Below are positions 1 to 8,643 of a stretch of DNA of 64,000 nucleotides, in pieces. Under the pieces are notes generated by a model. It saw only the letters and a list, made by a program, of their open reading frames with translations, was not told where the DNA came from and searched no databases. The DNA is from Mesorhizobium huakuii (GTDB lineage: Bacteria; Pseudomonadota; Alphaproteobacteria; Rhizobiales; Rhizobiaceae). The stretch is from NCBI RefSeq assembly GCF_030160235.1, contig NZ_BSNY01000027.1, positions 1 through 64,000 on the forward strand. The letters run 5' to 3'. The first letter of the stretch is position 1. Each line of letters opens with the position of its first letter. A program made the translations under genes and the position numbers.

Positions 1-460
1 TGCAACACCTCCTCATCCTCTCAGATTAAGAGTGTTGCGGCGACCTATTGAACCCACCGGCGCAAAGCTGTCGTTCGCCCAGCGGGAGATAAATCGGCTT
101 CGAGTTATCAATTTCGGTCGGCAAAGTCGCCTGACGACCAGTGTAAAATGGGTTTCACGACCACGTCGACGAAATTGCGCGACCAGGCGGAGACGGGCAG
201 CGACCGGTTGCGGGAGGACGCAACCATCAGAACTTGCGGACGCAGAAAAGACCGCTTGGTTGGGCGGCTGATCTGCGCGATTTGGCATCGCAAGTTGAAA
301 TGATTGCTGGGCAGTGCAACCATCTTCACTTGCTCTTTCGCGCAGCAGCCTGGGCGTACCGTTCTTGCCAAGGTTGGCGTCGGGCGTTCGAATCGCCTCA
401 CCATGACAGTATGGAACCTGAAGCAGATCGAGTGACAATTCTGGGTTGGGCCGTCATCGG
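1..460. other. No protein gene recognised at the left edge
   Basis: Open frames cross this stretch on both strands, but none has a recognisable product or a good ribosome site. The only recognisable content is the tRNA-Gly-like fragment listed separately. It lies just downstream of the end of the BTAD regulator gene. Confidence 0.5.
364..402 (+). pseudogene. tRNA-Gly(GCC)-like 3' fragment
   Basis: The run begins with an anticodon-loop-like CTTGCCAAGG and continues into a 5-bp T-stem around the loop TTCGAAT, ending in TCACC. This matches the 3' half of a tRNA-Gly(GCC) gene. The D-arm, the 5' acceptor strand and the terminal acceptor/CCA are not found, so it is not a functional tRNA. It may be a scar of an integration or deletion. 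Reverse-strand translation gives the TPTLAR-type peptide typical of antisense tRNA-Gly. Confidence 0.4.
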
Positions 461-2509
461 TCATGCCTTCAGTCCGGCAAGCGCTAGGCAGTCCATTAGT
501 TTGTGGGCGTCCTTGGGTTCACAAAGCGCGAGCGCGTAGTCAGGCATCACATTGCTCAGACTCAGATCGGGTGCGACCGCAGCTAGATGTTGAACAGCCT
601 GCTTGGCTTCCTTCGCATTTCGGGAAGCTGCTGCGGATGCAGCCCAGACGATGCCCGCACGCACGTGAGTTGGCTTCTTCAATGCTACAGCTTTGGCAAC
701 GCTTAGTGCTTCCGCATGCTCTCCTCTGAGGAATCGGGCGCTTGCGATGCTGTTCTCCCACCAATAGCTGACCGGGTAGCGCGGGTCGAGCTGAAGGGCG
801 AGACTGCATGTCTCGATAGCCTCCTTCGTTCGCCCGAGCGCACCGAGATAGTCCCCTTTGTCGCCCAAGAGCAGTGAATTGTTGGGGTTAAGCGACATTC
901 CAGCATCGCACGCGTACAGGGCCTCCTCCAGCCGACCGGCCTCCGCCAACGCAAACGCCATTGTCCAGTGAGCGCACTCGTCATATGGCGCAAGCTCAAT
1001 TGCGTATCGGCAAAGATTCAATGCCTTTTCGACCGAGATCGCGTCATGGGGAATTTCGTTTGCGGCGAGACGCGAAACGAAGACAGTGCCGCGAACCCTG
1101 TGAGCCATGGCGCAGTCAGGATCTTCGAACAGGGCGCGCTCGACGAGTTTCTCCGCGTCCGCATTTCCTTGTGAAGTCATATCGTACAAACGTCCAACTG
1201 CTCGCCTGGCGAGTTCGGTCGGCTCGATATGCTCTTGCTTGTCCGATCTTTTACCGCGCCAAGCCGCCAGTTTGATCTGCGTATCGACGCACGTCGTGAT
1301 GCTTCGGACGGTCTCGTTATATGGCGCAATTGTTCCGGCTTGATAGCAAGAAAACTTTTCTGACCAGATGCACGTCCGCGAGACCGTGTCGACTAATTGC
1401 GCAATTATCAGGAACGTGTGAGCATTCGCGTGGACGCTGCCGGTCAGGAGGTAGCGCACGCCCAGCTCACGAGCGATCGTATCATTTCGTGTGGAGCCGC
1501 CAATATATGCAGCGCTCAGAACGCGGGCGACGACATACAGTTCCCGGCAGCGTGACAGCGCGGAAATCAGCTGATCAGCGAGGACGTTCGCAAAGATCGC
1601 AGTCGCGTCCTCTTTAGCAAAACTTTCGAACGGCATCACCGCGATGGCTGTGTCTGGATTGATATTCCATTCCGTCGCTGGGAAGTTCGCTGACATCTCA
1701 AGCAAAGATCGACCGACGAGCCAGCACGCTGGCAAGTTTCCATTGTCACCAATGGAATCTATCAGCCGATTGAGATCTTCCGAGGGTTCAACGTCCAATT
1801 CAGACTTCAACAAATCGCGACACAGCTGGTATTGGCGGAGGGCGGCTTCCCGCTCACCGTGCGCAGCGAGAGCCTGGATAAGGGCCGCGTGGGAGTTTTC
1901 GCGCAGGCGGTCCAGATCGAGAAGCTGCCGTGCCCTTCGGATGCGGGCCTCTCCTGTTTCTAGACGTAGCAGACGATTATGGAGATCGATTGCGGCGCCA
2001 AGAAAGTGCTCCCGCGTTTCCCTAACCCAGTCATCGAACTCGCTGCTATGCGTAGTCAGACCATCAAGAAACGGCCCTCGATAGCGGGAAAGCGATTGGT
2101 CCCAGTCGGCGGGGTTGTGGCCTTCCTGCCCCCGGCGAATGGCGACGACATCGACACTTATTCTGGTTGCATCCAGCCTCAGTTCGTTCCGATCGGCGTG
2201 CAAAATGTCGGCGAAATCGCCAAGGTTTCGGCGCAAGCCATGCAAACACAGTCGAAGATTGCCGCGGGCATGTGCGTCGTCCATGTCACCCCAAAGAAGG
2301 GCGGCAATGCGTTCGCGTGGTAGGCGTTGACCATTATGGAGTGCAAGAAAAGTCAGAAGGGCCTGGGCCTTTCGACCGACGACCGTGACCTCATTGCCAG
2401 ATGCCGCGTCTCGCAGTCGGAAACCACCAAGGGTTTCAAGATGCAAGGTGCGCGGTTCCCGGCCCATTTGCTCCACTAAGCCTGCAATGTCGTGGAGCCA
2501 CGAGTACAC
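461..2509 (-). CDS. BTAD-domain transcriptional regulator with TPR tail
   Basis: This 682-residue protein probably acts as a cytoplasmic transcriptional regulator. Residues 20-110 form a winged-helix DNA-binding domain of the SARP/OmpR type. Residues about 110-260 are a bacterial transcriptional activator (BTAD) helical domain ending in the typical LDVEPSEDL stretch. Residues about 285-400 (IAVMPFESF onward) resemble the TolB-like linker found in rhizobial adenylate-cyclase/TPR proteins, and residues 440-680 hold TPR repeats, for example the YDECAHWTMAFALAEAGRLE region. Such proteins are common in rhizobia but rarely have a known target. No neighbour points to a regulon. The architecture is seen directly; the regulatory role is inferred from the domains. 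Confidence 0.8.
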   Translation of the reverse strand: MYSWLHDIAGLVEQMGREPRTLHLETLGGFRLRDAASGNEVTVVGRKAQALLTFLALHNGQRLPRERIAALLWGDMDDAHARGNLRLCLHGLRRNLGDFADILHADRNELRLDATRISVDVVAIRRGQEGHNPADWDQSLSRYRGPFLDGLTTHSSEFDDWVRETREHFLGAAIDLHNRLLRLETGEARIRRARQLLDLDRLRENSHAALIQALAAHGEREAALRQYQLCRDLLKSELDVEPSEDLNRLIDSIGDNGNLPACWLVGRSLLEMSANFPATEWNINPDTAIAVMPFESFAKEDATAIFANVLADQLISALSRCRELYVVARVLSAAYIGGSTRNDTIARELGVRYLLTGSVHANAHTFLIIAQLVDTVSRTCIWSEKFSCYQAGTIAPYNETVRSITTCVDTQIKLAAWRGKRSDKQEHIEPTELARRAVGRLYDMTSQGNADAEKLVERALFEDPDCAMAHRVRGTVFVSRLAANEIPHDAISVEKALNLCRYAIELAPYDECAHWTMAFALAEAGRLEEALYACDAGMSLNPNNSLLLGDKGDYLGALGRTKEAIETCSLALQLDPRYPVSYWWENSIASARFLRGEHAEALSVAKAVALKKPTHVRAGIVWAASAAASRNAKEAKQAVQHLAAVAPDLSLSNVMPDYALALCEPKDAHKLMDCLALAGLKA

Positions 2510-2770
2510 GATTGGCCCCCTTCATTCACGCGAAAACTTACGGGGATAATCCCGGCGCTAGGCCAATGGAACCAACAAACGCTCGCCTAACGGTGGCTCC
2601 CGTAGGCTCTGGCGTAGTCCACATCTTGAGAGCAAACAATGCTGCCGTTACCACCATCCTCCCTTCGCTTGGCGATGAAAGTGTGGGCGGTTCATTTTGA
2701 GGAGCGCTATGCTGGCAAGGGCCTCGTTAACTGCTCGCGGGTTGATAGCAGACCGGCTTCGCTTCGACAA

Positions 2771-3103
2771 ATGCGCAGCCGACTGCTGGGGGTCATGTTC
2801 TCAGCCATTCTAGTATGTCCCACTGCAGCCTCGGGGCACGACAGCTGGATATCCCGTCACAAGTTCCGTGATCCCTACTCGGGCGCGTGGTGTTGCAACG
2901 AACATGACTGCTCCCCACTCGACGAGACACGCGTTGTGGAAACTAAGGAAGGTTACGTCGTCGACCGCAAATTCTTCGTGCCAAGGGGTCGCGCCATGCC
3001 GAGTTACGATAGTCAGTACTGGGCCTGCTTCAACCCTGGCGGCTTGCATGGCCACGGTCCCAAACGGGATGTTCGATGCTTCTTCGTACCGATGAACATG
3101 TAA
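2771..3103 (+). CDS. Small exported protein with CCNEHDC motif
   Basis: The start at 2771 gives about 110 residues beginning with a signal peptide (basic MRSR, hydrophobic LLGVMFSAILV, cleavage after ASG or so). An upstream in-frame start at 2639 would bury the signal inside the protein, so 2771 is preferred although its ribosome site is weak. The mature part carries HDSW, then WCCNEHDC, and a later WACFNPGG and DVRCFF, so several cysteines and histidines could bind metal or form disulfides. Similar short exported proteins of unknown function are widespread in rhizobia. It stands alone between a regulator and a gene fragment. Confidence 0.65.
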   Translation: MRSRLLGVMFSAILVCPTAASGHDSWISRHKFRDPYSGAWCCNEHDCSPLDETRVVETKEGYVVDRKFFVPRGRAMPSYDSQYWACFNPGGLHGHGPKRDVRCFFVPMNM

Positions 3104-3153
3104 CGGCAGCGTCTGCCAGCGGCTCGACACCAGCCAGCGCCGGTAGACCTGCC

Positions 3154-3207
3154 TTTGGAGTAGCCGACGACGTCCGGAGCAAGAATGGCAGCGAGCTTCC
3201 GGTCCAT
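3154..3207 (-). pseudogene. Adenylate cyclase gene 5' remnant
   Basis: Reading from the ATG at 3207 on the minus strand gives MDRKLAAILAPDVVGYSK. This matches the very conserved N-terminus of rhizobial class III adenylate/guanylate cyclases (xRxLAAILAADVVGYSRL). The similarity stops abruptly at the lysine, and the following frame is unrelated. About 18 codons of a gene that normally exceeds 500 codons remain. It is a gene scrap, showing that DNA was lost or exchanged here. Confidence 0.55.
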
Positions 3208-3283
3208 GACCGCCCCCAAATCTGAGTAGCATCACACTCCGCGAATGAAATCGCGGCGAGCCAACATCGAGTGGACATCCGTG

Positions 3284-3904
3284 TCACTCCGCCTGCTGCA
3301 GACTATGTCGGCCCTCGGCCCAGGCAAAGGCCTCCTCAAGCCTGTCGTCACCCCAGAAGGTCTCGCCCTCCACAACGAAGGCCGGAGAGCCGAAGATGCC
3401 GTAGCCGCGCGCCGCATCGGTCTCGGCCTTGAGTCGCTCATGAGCGGAAGGCGCGTTGGCCGCGGCGAACACAGCGTCCACGTCCTTTTCGAGCGGCGGC
3501 AACACATGCTCGAGATGGGCGCGATCGCCCAGCGCCATTCCTTCCAGATACCAGGCCCTGAAGCTCGCCAGTGTGTAGGCTTCGCACCAGCCGCCCTCCG
3601 CCGCCACCATAGCAACACGGTTGGCGAGAAGATCGGGATCCGTCGGCCAGATCGGTGCCTTGACGAAGGGCACCTCATGGGTAGCCGCCCGCCGCGCCAC
3701 GTCGCGCCACATGTAGGAGACCTTCGCAACCTGGGTACGCAGCGCTATGTTGTTTTCGGCCATGACGGTCCGGACATTGAAAGGCCGCCACCGCACGGCA
3801 ATACCCGCCTGCCTGGCCATCGCTCCAATGCGCATCACCGAAAGGTAGGCATAGCCGCTGCCGAAGAAGTAAAAGAAGTCGAACTGCCTCACGTCGCCCT
3901 CCAT
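3284..3904 (-). CDS. DsbA-family 2-hydroxychromene-2-carboxylate isomerase-like protein
   Basis: The 206-residue product begins QFDFFYFFGSGYAYLS, the usual opening of the HCCA isomerase branch of the thioredoxin/DsbA superfamily, where the redox CxxC is replaced by a serine-containing loop. It continues with WRPFNV and ends with the conserved GIFGSPAFVVEGETFWGDDRLE block. Family enzymes use glutathione to isomerise ring-cleavage products in naphthalene-type degradation, but most genomic copies have unknown substrates. It lies 67 bp after the FAD monooxygenase on the same strand, so the two could form a small aromatic-metabolism operon. Family confidence is high; substrate unknown. Confidence 0.85.
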   Translation of the reverse strand: MEGDVRQFDFFYFFGSGYAYLSVMRIGAMARQAGIAVRWRPFNVRTVMAENNIALRTQVAKVSYMWRDVARRAATHEVPFVKAPIWPTDPDLLANRVAMVAAEGGWCEAYTLASFRAWYLEGMALGDRAHLEHVLPPLEKDVDAVFAAANAPSAHERLKAETDAARGYGIFGSPAFVVEGETFWGDDRLEEAFAWAEGRHSLQQAE

Positions 3905-3971
3905 TGGTTTGTGTGAGAGAACGCGGCGCCAGCGATAGGTCGCTGCCTATCTGACGTCTCCGCCGACGATT

Positions 3972-5261
3972 TCATATCTCCCCGAAGTAGCGAGCACGCG
4001 CCTGGTCGTCCGACGGCGCCTCCGGCCCCAGCCCCAGCGCGTCCGGAACGCGCGTCGGATCGCGGGCAAAAAGCGCAAATGCGTGGTTACGTCGCTTGTC
4101 AGCAGCATCTCCACGATCGAACAGCAAGGCCGTCTGCATCGCCTCCAGTCGCCGCATCCGCCCGTAGAAGTCGTCATGGTCCGTGGCATAGGTCTCCGCT
4201 GCCGATCTCCAATCGGAGCTCTCCAGCAATCGGTCCCTCAGCAGTCGCACATCCCGAAGTGTCCTCGACAAGCCCCTGCCCCAGGCAGGGTCAGTGGCGG
4301 CCGCTGAGTCGCCAACCAGAACAACGCCATCTCGGTATGGGTCCTCGACCCAACGGTGCGATCCGTCGAAGCTGGCGAACGGACCAACTTGTCGTGCCCT
4401 ATCGAACCAATGGCCGGGAGCGCCGACCGCCCTCAGCTGCCGTATCATCTCATCGACCGAATGGCGGCCGGACAGCCGCTTCGGCAGGACATCTTTGTGA
4501 TAGATGAGATAAATTCGGTTGCGTCTGGGCGCGATGCGCATGGCGATTACCATTCGCCCGCCCGCGGGATCGTAGAAAAGATTGACAGTGTTCGCCGTCG
4601 GCCTCGCCTCGCGGGCGAGGAACTCCGAGCAATTAATGTTACCCTCCAGAACCATGCCCGCCGTGACCAGTTGCTCAGGGTCGTGCAATACCTGGAAGCC
4701 GAGATGCGACCGCAGCCGTGAATCCCGTCCGTCCGCTAGAACGATGAGGCGTGCAGAGAACTCTCTGGCGTCGCCTCCGATACGAAGCCGTGGCAGATCT
4801 CCAAATGTCACTCCCGAGACCGCGTTCCCGCGCCTTACCTCGGTCCCGAGCGTTTCGGCACGTTTCAGGAGGGCAGCTTGCATCTCGGCATGTGGAAATG
4901 TCACGCAGCAGGTGGCAGCCGGAGTCGTCGCAAGCAGATCACGCACTACGGGGGCTGAGCCATTTGTGAAACTTGAAAAGTATGCTGCCTCAATGGCGCA
5001 CCTCTCAAGAAGCAGATCATAGATACCCAAGCGCTTCGCCTCGAGACTTCCCCAGGGCATGAGCACCTCGCCGCGGATTCGGTCCCTGAACTTTTCTTGG
5101 TGCTCGACGATGAGAATCCTGAGGCCGTGGCCCGCAAGGGCGATGGCGAGTGAAGAGCCCGCCAGACCACCGCCGACAATAATCAGGTCGTAGTCAACGA
5201 CGGCGCCGCTAGACGATGGAGTTTTGCCGCTTCTTCCTCCTGACATCGCCCCACCGGCCAA
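3972..5261 (-). CDS. FAD-dependent monooxygenase (PHBH fold)
   Basis: The 429-residue protein has the three FAD-binding signatures of the p-hydroxybenzoate hydroxylase group: an N-terminal Rossmann motif (IIVGGGLAGSSLAIAL, residues about 27-42), a central VLADGRDSRLR, and a C-terminal GVVLVGDSAAATDP that contacts the ribityl chain. The C-terminal part is close to halogenase/geranylgeranyl-reductase-like members. It probably hydroxylates or oxidises a small organic substrate with NAD(P)H and oxygen. It precedes the HCCA-isomerase-like gene on the minus strand, suggesting a joint catabolic role. The serine/glycine-rich first 20 residues may mean translation starts a little later. Confidence 0.85.
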   Translation of the reverse strand: MAGGAMSGGRSGKTPSSSGAVVDYDLIIVGGGLAGSSLAIALAGHGLRILIVEHQEKFRDRIRGEVLMPWGSLEAKRLGIYDLLLERCAIEAAYFSSFTNGSAPVVRDLLATTPAATCCVTFPHAEMQAALLKRAETLGTEVRRGNAVSGVTFGDLPRLRIGGDAREFSARLIVLADGRDSRLRSHLGFQVLHDPEQLVTAGMVLEGNINCSEFLAREARPTANTVNLFYDPAGGRMVIAMRIAPRRNRIYLIYHKDVLPKRLSGRHSVDEMIRQLRAVGAPGHWFDRARQVGPFASFDGSHRWVEDPYRDGVVLVGDSAAATDPAWGRGLSRTLRDVRLLRDRLLESSDWRSAAETYATDHDDFYGRMRRLEAMQTALLFDRGDAADKRRNHAFALFARDPTRVPDALGLGPEAPSDDQARARYFGEI

Positions 5262-5727
5262 TATTTGAAGATGCTAATATATTTACCCCGCGCTGTCCGC
5301 GAGTCAAATCCCGACGCCTGCGCGGTCATGTAATGCAATGCTAGGCGTTCCTACGGCAGAGGCGAACAGCCCGAGATTCATCGATGTCCGCTATTAGGAA
5401 TTGACGACTTTACCCCCCTGTCTGACATGCTGAAGGGTTTCGGGTGCCGTCAGGCGTACTAAAGCCTCTCATGCAGGAACGCGCGGTCCGTGCGCGGTGA
5501 GCTATGGGGATTTGTGTTTTGGGGTGTGCCAGCGTCTGTCGCGGACGTCCACATGGGGCGCTGGTGGCTGGTCGTGCATGCGGCTTGTGGGCCAGGTCGG
5601 CGAGCTTCTTGCGGTGATACCGCGGGCTTCACGTGCCTAAAGGCCGGCGCCATAGCGAGGCGCGCATACCTTCCCGTTGACCCGCGCCGGCGTGGCGCGG
5701 TCGTGCGAGGAAGCGGGCCATGCCGGG
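5262..5727. other. Intergenic: monooxygenase promoter side and IS91-element edge
   Basis: No gene was recognised in these 466 bases. The AT-rich part near 5265-5300 can serve the monooxygenase promoter. A CCAGCG...CGCTGG inverted pair at 5529-5564 may be part of the terminal hairpin of the neighbouring IS91-type element. The exact end of that element cannot be placed by eye. Confidence 0.4.
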
Positions 5728-6921
5728 TCATGGGGCGGTCTCCCGGTTCGTCGTCCGTGCGCCGGGCGGTCCGCGCGGCTGCCTGCACCGTTCGAACACC
5801 TCGATGACGATCATACGCCCGCCGCAACATGGGCACGGCGGGCGGAAGTCGTCCGGTTCCGGCGATGGATCGTTCGTGGCCGGAGGCGCGGCCGCCAGCA
5901 GTTCGCGGGCGAGCGCGAGGCAGTCCTTGCGAGAGCCGCCCGCGAGCAGGCCGTAGTGGCGGATGCGATGAAAGCCGCGCGGCAGGACATGGAGCAGGAA
6001 GCGGCGAATGAACTCGTCCGTGACGAGCGTCATGACCTGCTGCCGGTCGGCGCCAGGGCGACGATAGTCCTTGTAGCGGAAGGTGACGCCGTCCTCGTCG
6101 AAACGGATGAGGCGCCGGTTCGAGATGGCGACCCGGTGGGTATAGCGCGACAGATAGGCGAGCACTGCCTCAGGCCCGGCGAAGGGCGGCTTGGCGTAGA
6201 CCACCCAGCGCTTCTTCCTGACGGGAGCGAGGTGGCGCAGGAAGGCCCGCCGCTCAATGAGATGAGCAAGGGCGCCGAAGAAGGCGAGCCGACCGGCGTC
6301 GTGCAGCGTGAGCAGCCGGGTGAGGAACAGGCGGCGGAAGAGCTTGCCGAGCACCTTCACCGGAAGAAGGAAGGCCGGGCGCGAGGAGACCCAGCGCTTC
6401 CCGTCGAGCGCGATGCCGCCGCCCGGCACGATCATGTGCACGTGCGGATGGTGCGTCATTGCCGAGCCCCATGTGTGGAGCACAGCGGTGATGCCGATGC
6501 GCGCGCCGAGATGCTTCGGATCGGCCGCTATCGTCATCATCGTCTCCGATGCCGCGCGGAACAGCAGGTCGTAGACCAGCGCCTTGTTCTGGAAGGCGAT
6601 GTCGGCGACCTCGGCGGGCAGCGTGAAGACGACATGGAAGTAGCCGACCGGCAACAGGTCGGCTTCGCGCTCGGCGAGCCATGTCCGCGCCGCCGCGCCC
6701 TGGCACCTGGGACAGTGCCGGTTGCGGCAGGAGTTGTAGGCGATGCGCCACTGGCCGCAGTCCTCGCAGGCCTCGACGTGACCGCCAAGGGCTGCGGTGC
6801 GGCAGTTCTCGATCGCCGACATCACCTTGAGATGCTGCTGGCTCAGGTGCCCTGCATGGGTGGCCCGGTAGGCGGGCCCAGCAGCACGGAAGATGTCGGC
6901 AACCTCCAGGTCCGAGCGCAC
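5728..6921 (-). CDS. IS91-family HUH (Y1/Y2) transposase
   Basis: The 397-residue protein has an N-terminal zinc-ribbon (CEDCGQW...CRNRHCPRCQ, residues 52-73), the metal-binding HUH motif HHPHVH at 157-162, and a catalytic tyrosine region LAYLSRYTHRVAISN at about 254-268. Together these mark IS91/IS801-type transposases that nick and transfer one strand. A second CPCCGG zinc knuckle lies near the C-terminus. The start is GTG at 6921, five bases after the end of the upstream recombinase gene, so the two are probably translationally coupled. No frameshift is seen, so the element may be active. Confidence 0.93.
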   Translation of the reverse strand: MRSDLEVADIFRAAGPAYRATHAGHLSQQHLKVMSAIENCRTAALGGHVEACEDCGQWRIAYNSCRNRHCPRCQGAAARTWLAEREADLLPVGYFHVVFTLPAEVADIAFQNKALVYDLLFRAASETMMTIAADPKHLGARIGITAVLHTWGSAMTHHPHVHMIVPGGGIALDGKRWVSSRPAFLLPVKVLGKLFRRLFLTRLLTLHDAGRLAFFGALAHLIERRAFLRHLAPVRKKRWVVYAKPPFAGPEAVLAYLSRYTHRVAISNRRLIRFDEDGVTFRYKDYRRPGADRQQVMTLVTDEFIRRFLLHVLPRGFHRIRHYGLLAGGSRKDCLALARELLAAAPPATNDPSPEPDDFRPPCPCCGGRMIVIEVFERCRQPRGPPGARTTNRETAP

Positions 6922-6925
6922 CGGT

Positions 6926-7831
6926 TCAGCCGGGAGGCGACTTATCCTCCATCAGCGCCATCAGCCGGTCGAGCGGCCCTGCGACCGCGTGGATCGTCCG
7001 GGTCGAGACCTTGGTGTAGAGCGCTGTCGTTTCGAGCTTGCTGTGCCCGAGCAGCACCTGGATGACGCGGATGTCGACATCCTGCTCGAGCAGGTGGGTG
7101 GCAAAGCTGTGCCGCAGCGTATGCGGGCTGACGCGCTTGCGGATGCCGGCGACTTCGGCGGCTTCCTGAACCGCGCGATGTAGTTGCCGCGACGAGATCG
7201 GATCGGTGCAACTGCGCCCTGGGAACAGCCAGCCATGGGGGAGCATCACCCCGCGACGCCTGCCTTCGCGCCACCACAGCCGCAGCAGTTCCAAGAGTTG
7301 CGGCGAGAGCATGGCGTTGCGATCCTTGCGTCCCTTGCCCTGTTCGACGCGGATCAGCATGCGTGTGGAGTCGATGTCATCGACCTTGAGGTGCGCGACC
7401 TCCGATACGCGCAGGCCCGCGCCATAGGCGACACCAAGCGCGGCCTTGTACTTGATGCCAGGTGCTGCTTCGAGCAGCCGCGCCGCTTCCTCCACGCTCA
7501 GCACGTCCGGCAGCTTGCGTGGATGGCGCATGATCACGAGCACACGTGCCAGATCCCGTCGCTTCAGCGTCACCAGAAACAGGAACCGCAACGCCGAGAC
7601 CGCGCCGTTGATGGTCGCAGGCCCGATGCCGCTCTCATGCTGATACAACTGGAAGCGGCGGATGTCCTCGGGCGTCGCAGTATCGGGAGAGCGTCGGAGG
7701 AAGGCTGCGAAGCGCCGGACGTGACGAACGTAGTCCTGCTGGGTATGGGAGCCCAGGCCTCGCATGAGCATGTCTTGTTGCATGCGCTGGCGAAGCGGCG
7801 TGATCGGTGCATCGGTCGACAGGGTATCCAT
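6926..7831 (-). CDS. Tyrosine recombinase associated with IS91 element
   Basis: This integrase-fold protein of about 301 residues has a SAM-like N-terminal domain (MLMRGLGSHTQQDYVRHVRRF) and the catalytic R-H-R-H-Y set: GAGLRVSEVAHL, SPHTLRHSFATHLL, LLGHSKLETTALYTKV. The ATG at 7831 is chosen over the in-frame ATG at 7861 because GAGAGGAA sits seven bases upstream of it. IS91 relatives in rhizobia often carry such a XerC-like gene just before the transposase; its role in transposition is unclear. Confidence 0.88.
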   Translation of the reverse strand: MDTLSTDAPITPLRQRMQQDMLMRGLGSHTQQDYVRHVRRFAAFLRRSPDTATPEDIRRFQLYQHESGIGPATINGAVSALRFLFLVTLKRRDLARVLVIMRHPRKLPDVLSVEEAARLLEAAPGIKYKAALGVAYGAGLRVSEVAHLKVDDIDSTRMLIRVEQGKGRKDRNAMLSPQLLELLRLWWREGRRRGVMLPHGWLFPGRSCTDPISSRQLHRAVQEAAEVAGIRKRVSPHTLRHSFATHLLEQDVDIRVIQVLLGHSKLETTALYTKVSTRTIHAVAGPLDRLMALMEDKSPPG

Positions 7832-7861
7832 GGCAAGTTCCTCTCGTTGAAGGAACTCCAT

Positions 7862-8394
7862 GGTCAGATCGCAGCTTCTACACGCTCAAGACCAATACCT
7901 GTCACGCCATCTCAGAACGAGGCGCCCCTCCCGCGAAGCGGGTTAGTGCAAGAGGCGCAAAGCTGATGTCCACATTTGGGAGCATGCTGACACGCGCCTT
8001 CAGGAAGGCACGCGTGCAAAAGGCTCGGTGGCTCCAAAATTATTCGAAAACCGAATCTGGTGTCCAACCTTGTCCATGGCCACCCGCAAATCGGGCTGAG
8101 GCGCGACCCAGAAAGTTCGAAAAGCTTCCAGGAACCCCAGGCAAACTGGACTCTGGCGCACATGGGCCGTCTCCTGGCAGGGTTTCTTCAGTGTCAGGCC
8201 TTCGTTTCGGCCTGGAACTCGCCTTCAATCACGACCTTAGCCGAGGCCGCGGCATCGGACTTTAGACCCGTCCTATTTGCCGCCGTCCCTACGTCGGGCT
8301 ACGACGATGCGCAAAGCCCTCTTGCGCGCCCGTAACTGTCTCTCCTTTCTGGATCAGGAGCAGCCAGAAACAGCCAGTAGGAGGCAGCACGACC
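7862..8394. other. Intergenic between IS91 element and alpA
   Basis: No convincing gene lies in these 533 bases. They contain the CCCGC-GAA-GCGGG hairpin (7931-7943), which may belong to the element end, and a short tandem CAGCCAGAAACAGCCAG before the alpA ribosome site. The rest has scattered short frames with no recognisable product. Confidence 0.4.
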
Positions 8395-8607
8395 ATGCCC
8401 GAACCAGACCGTATCATTCGCCTGAAAACCGTCCTTTCCCGGACCGGTCTGTCCCGGTCCACCATCTACCGCAAGATCGCCGAAGGTACGTTCCCACCCC
8501 AGATCCAGATCAGTATCCACGGTGCCGGATGGCATGAATCCGCCATCAGCCGCTGGATCGCCAATCCCGCTTCGTGGCGGCCGCAAGACCATGGCGACAA
8601 GTTGTGA
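8395..8607 (+). CDS. alpA: AlpA-family excisionase/regulator (element A)
   Basis: The 70-residue protein has the AlpA winged helix: IRLKTVLSRTGLSRSTIYRKIAEGTFPPQI followed by GWHESAISRWI. AlpA proteins of P4-like elements act as regulators or recombination directionality factors for a neighbouring tyrosine integrase. A strong ribosome site (GTAGGAGG) stands 10 bases before the ATG. The likely partner is the integrase at 9865-11184, with two genes between. Confidence 0.88.
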   Translation: MPEPDRIIRLKTVLSRTGLSRSTIYRKIAEGTFPPQIQISIHGAGWHESAISRWIANPASWRPQDHGDKL

Positions 8608-8643
8608 TGAGGTGATCCGCCCTGCGCGAAAGGCTGGCCTTTA

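Larger units (their letters stand above)
5529..7943 (-). mobile_element. IS91-family insertion element with accessory tyrosine recombinase
   Basis: Two genes in the same direction define it: a tyrosine recombinase (6926-7831) followed directly by an HUH transposase (5728-6921). IS91 elements move by rolling-circle replication and lack terminal inverted repeats and target duplications, so ends must be found by comparison. Candidate subterminal hairpins are CCAGCG/CGCTGG at 5529-5564 and CCCGC-GAA-GCGGG at 7931-7943. The coordinates given are the span between these hairpins and are approximate. Both genes look intact. Confidence 0.6.

Noticed and set aside
364-402. A further copy of the tRNA-Asn att repeat that would close element A inside the window
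   Set aside because: The anticodon loop is that of tRNA-Gly and the stems differ; shared bases are only those common to all tRNA T-arms.
5677-7065. A 462-codon open frame on the plus strand across the IS91 transposase gene
   Set aside because: It is antisense to a transposase with clear motifs; its translation is charged and low in complexity and shows no domain.
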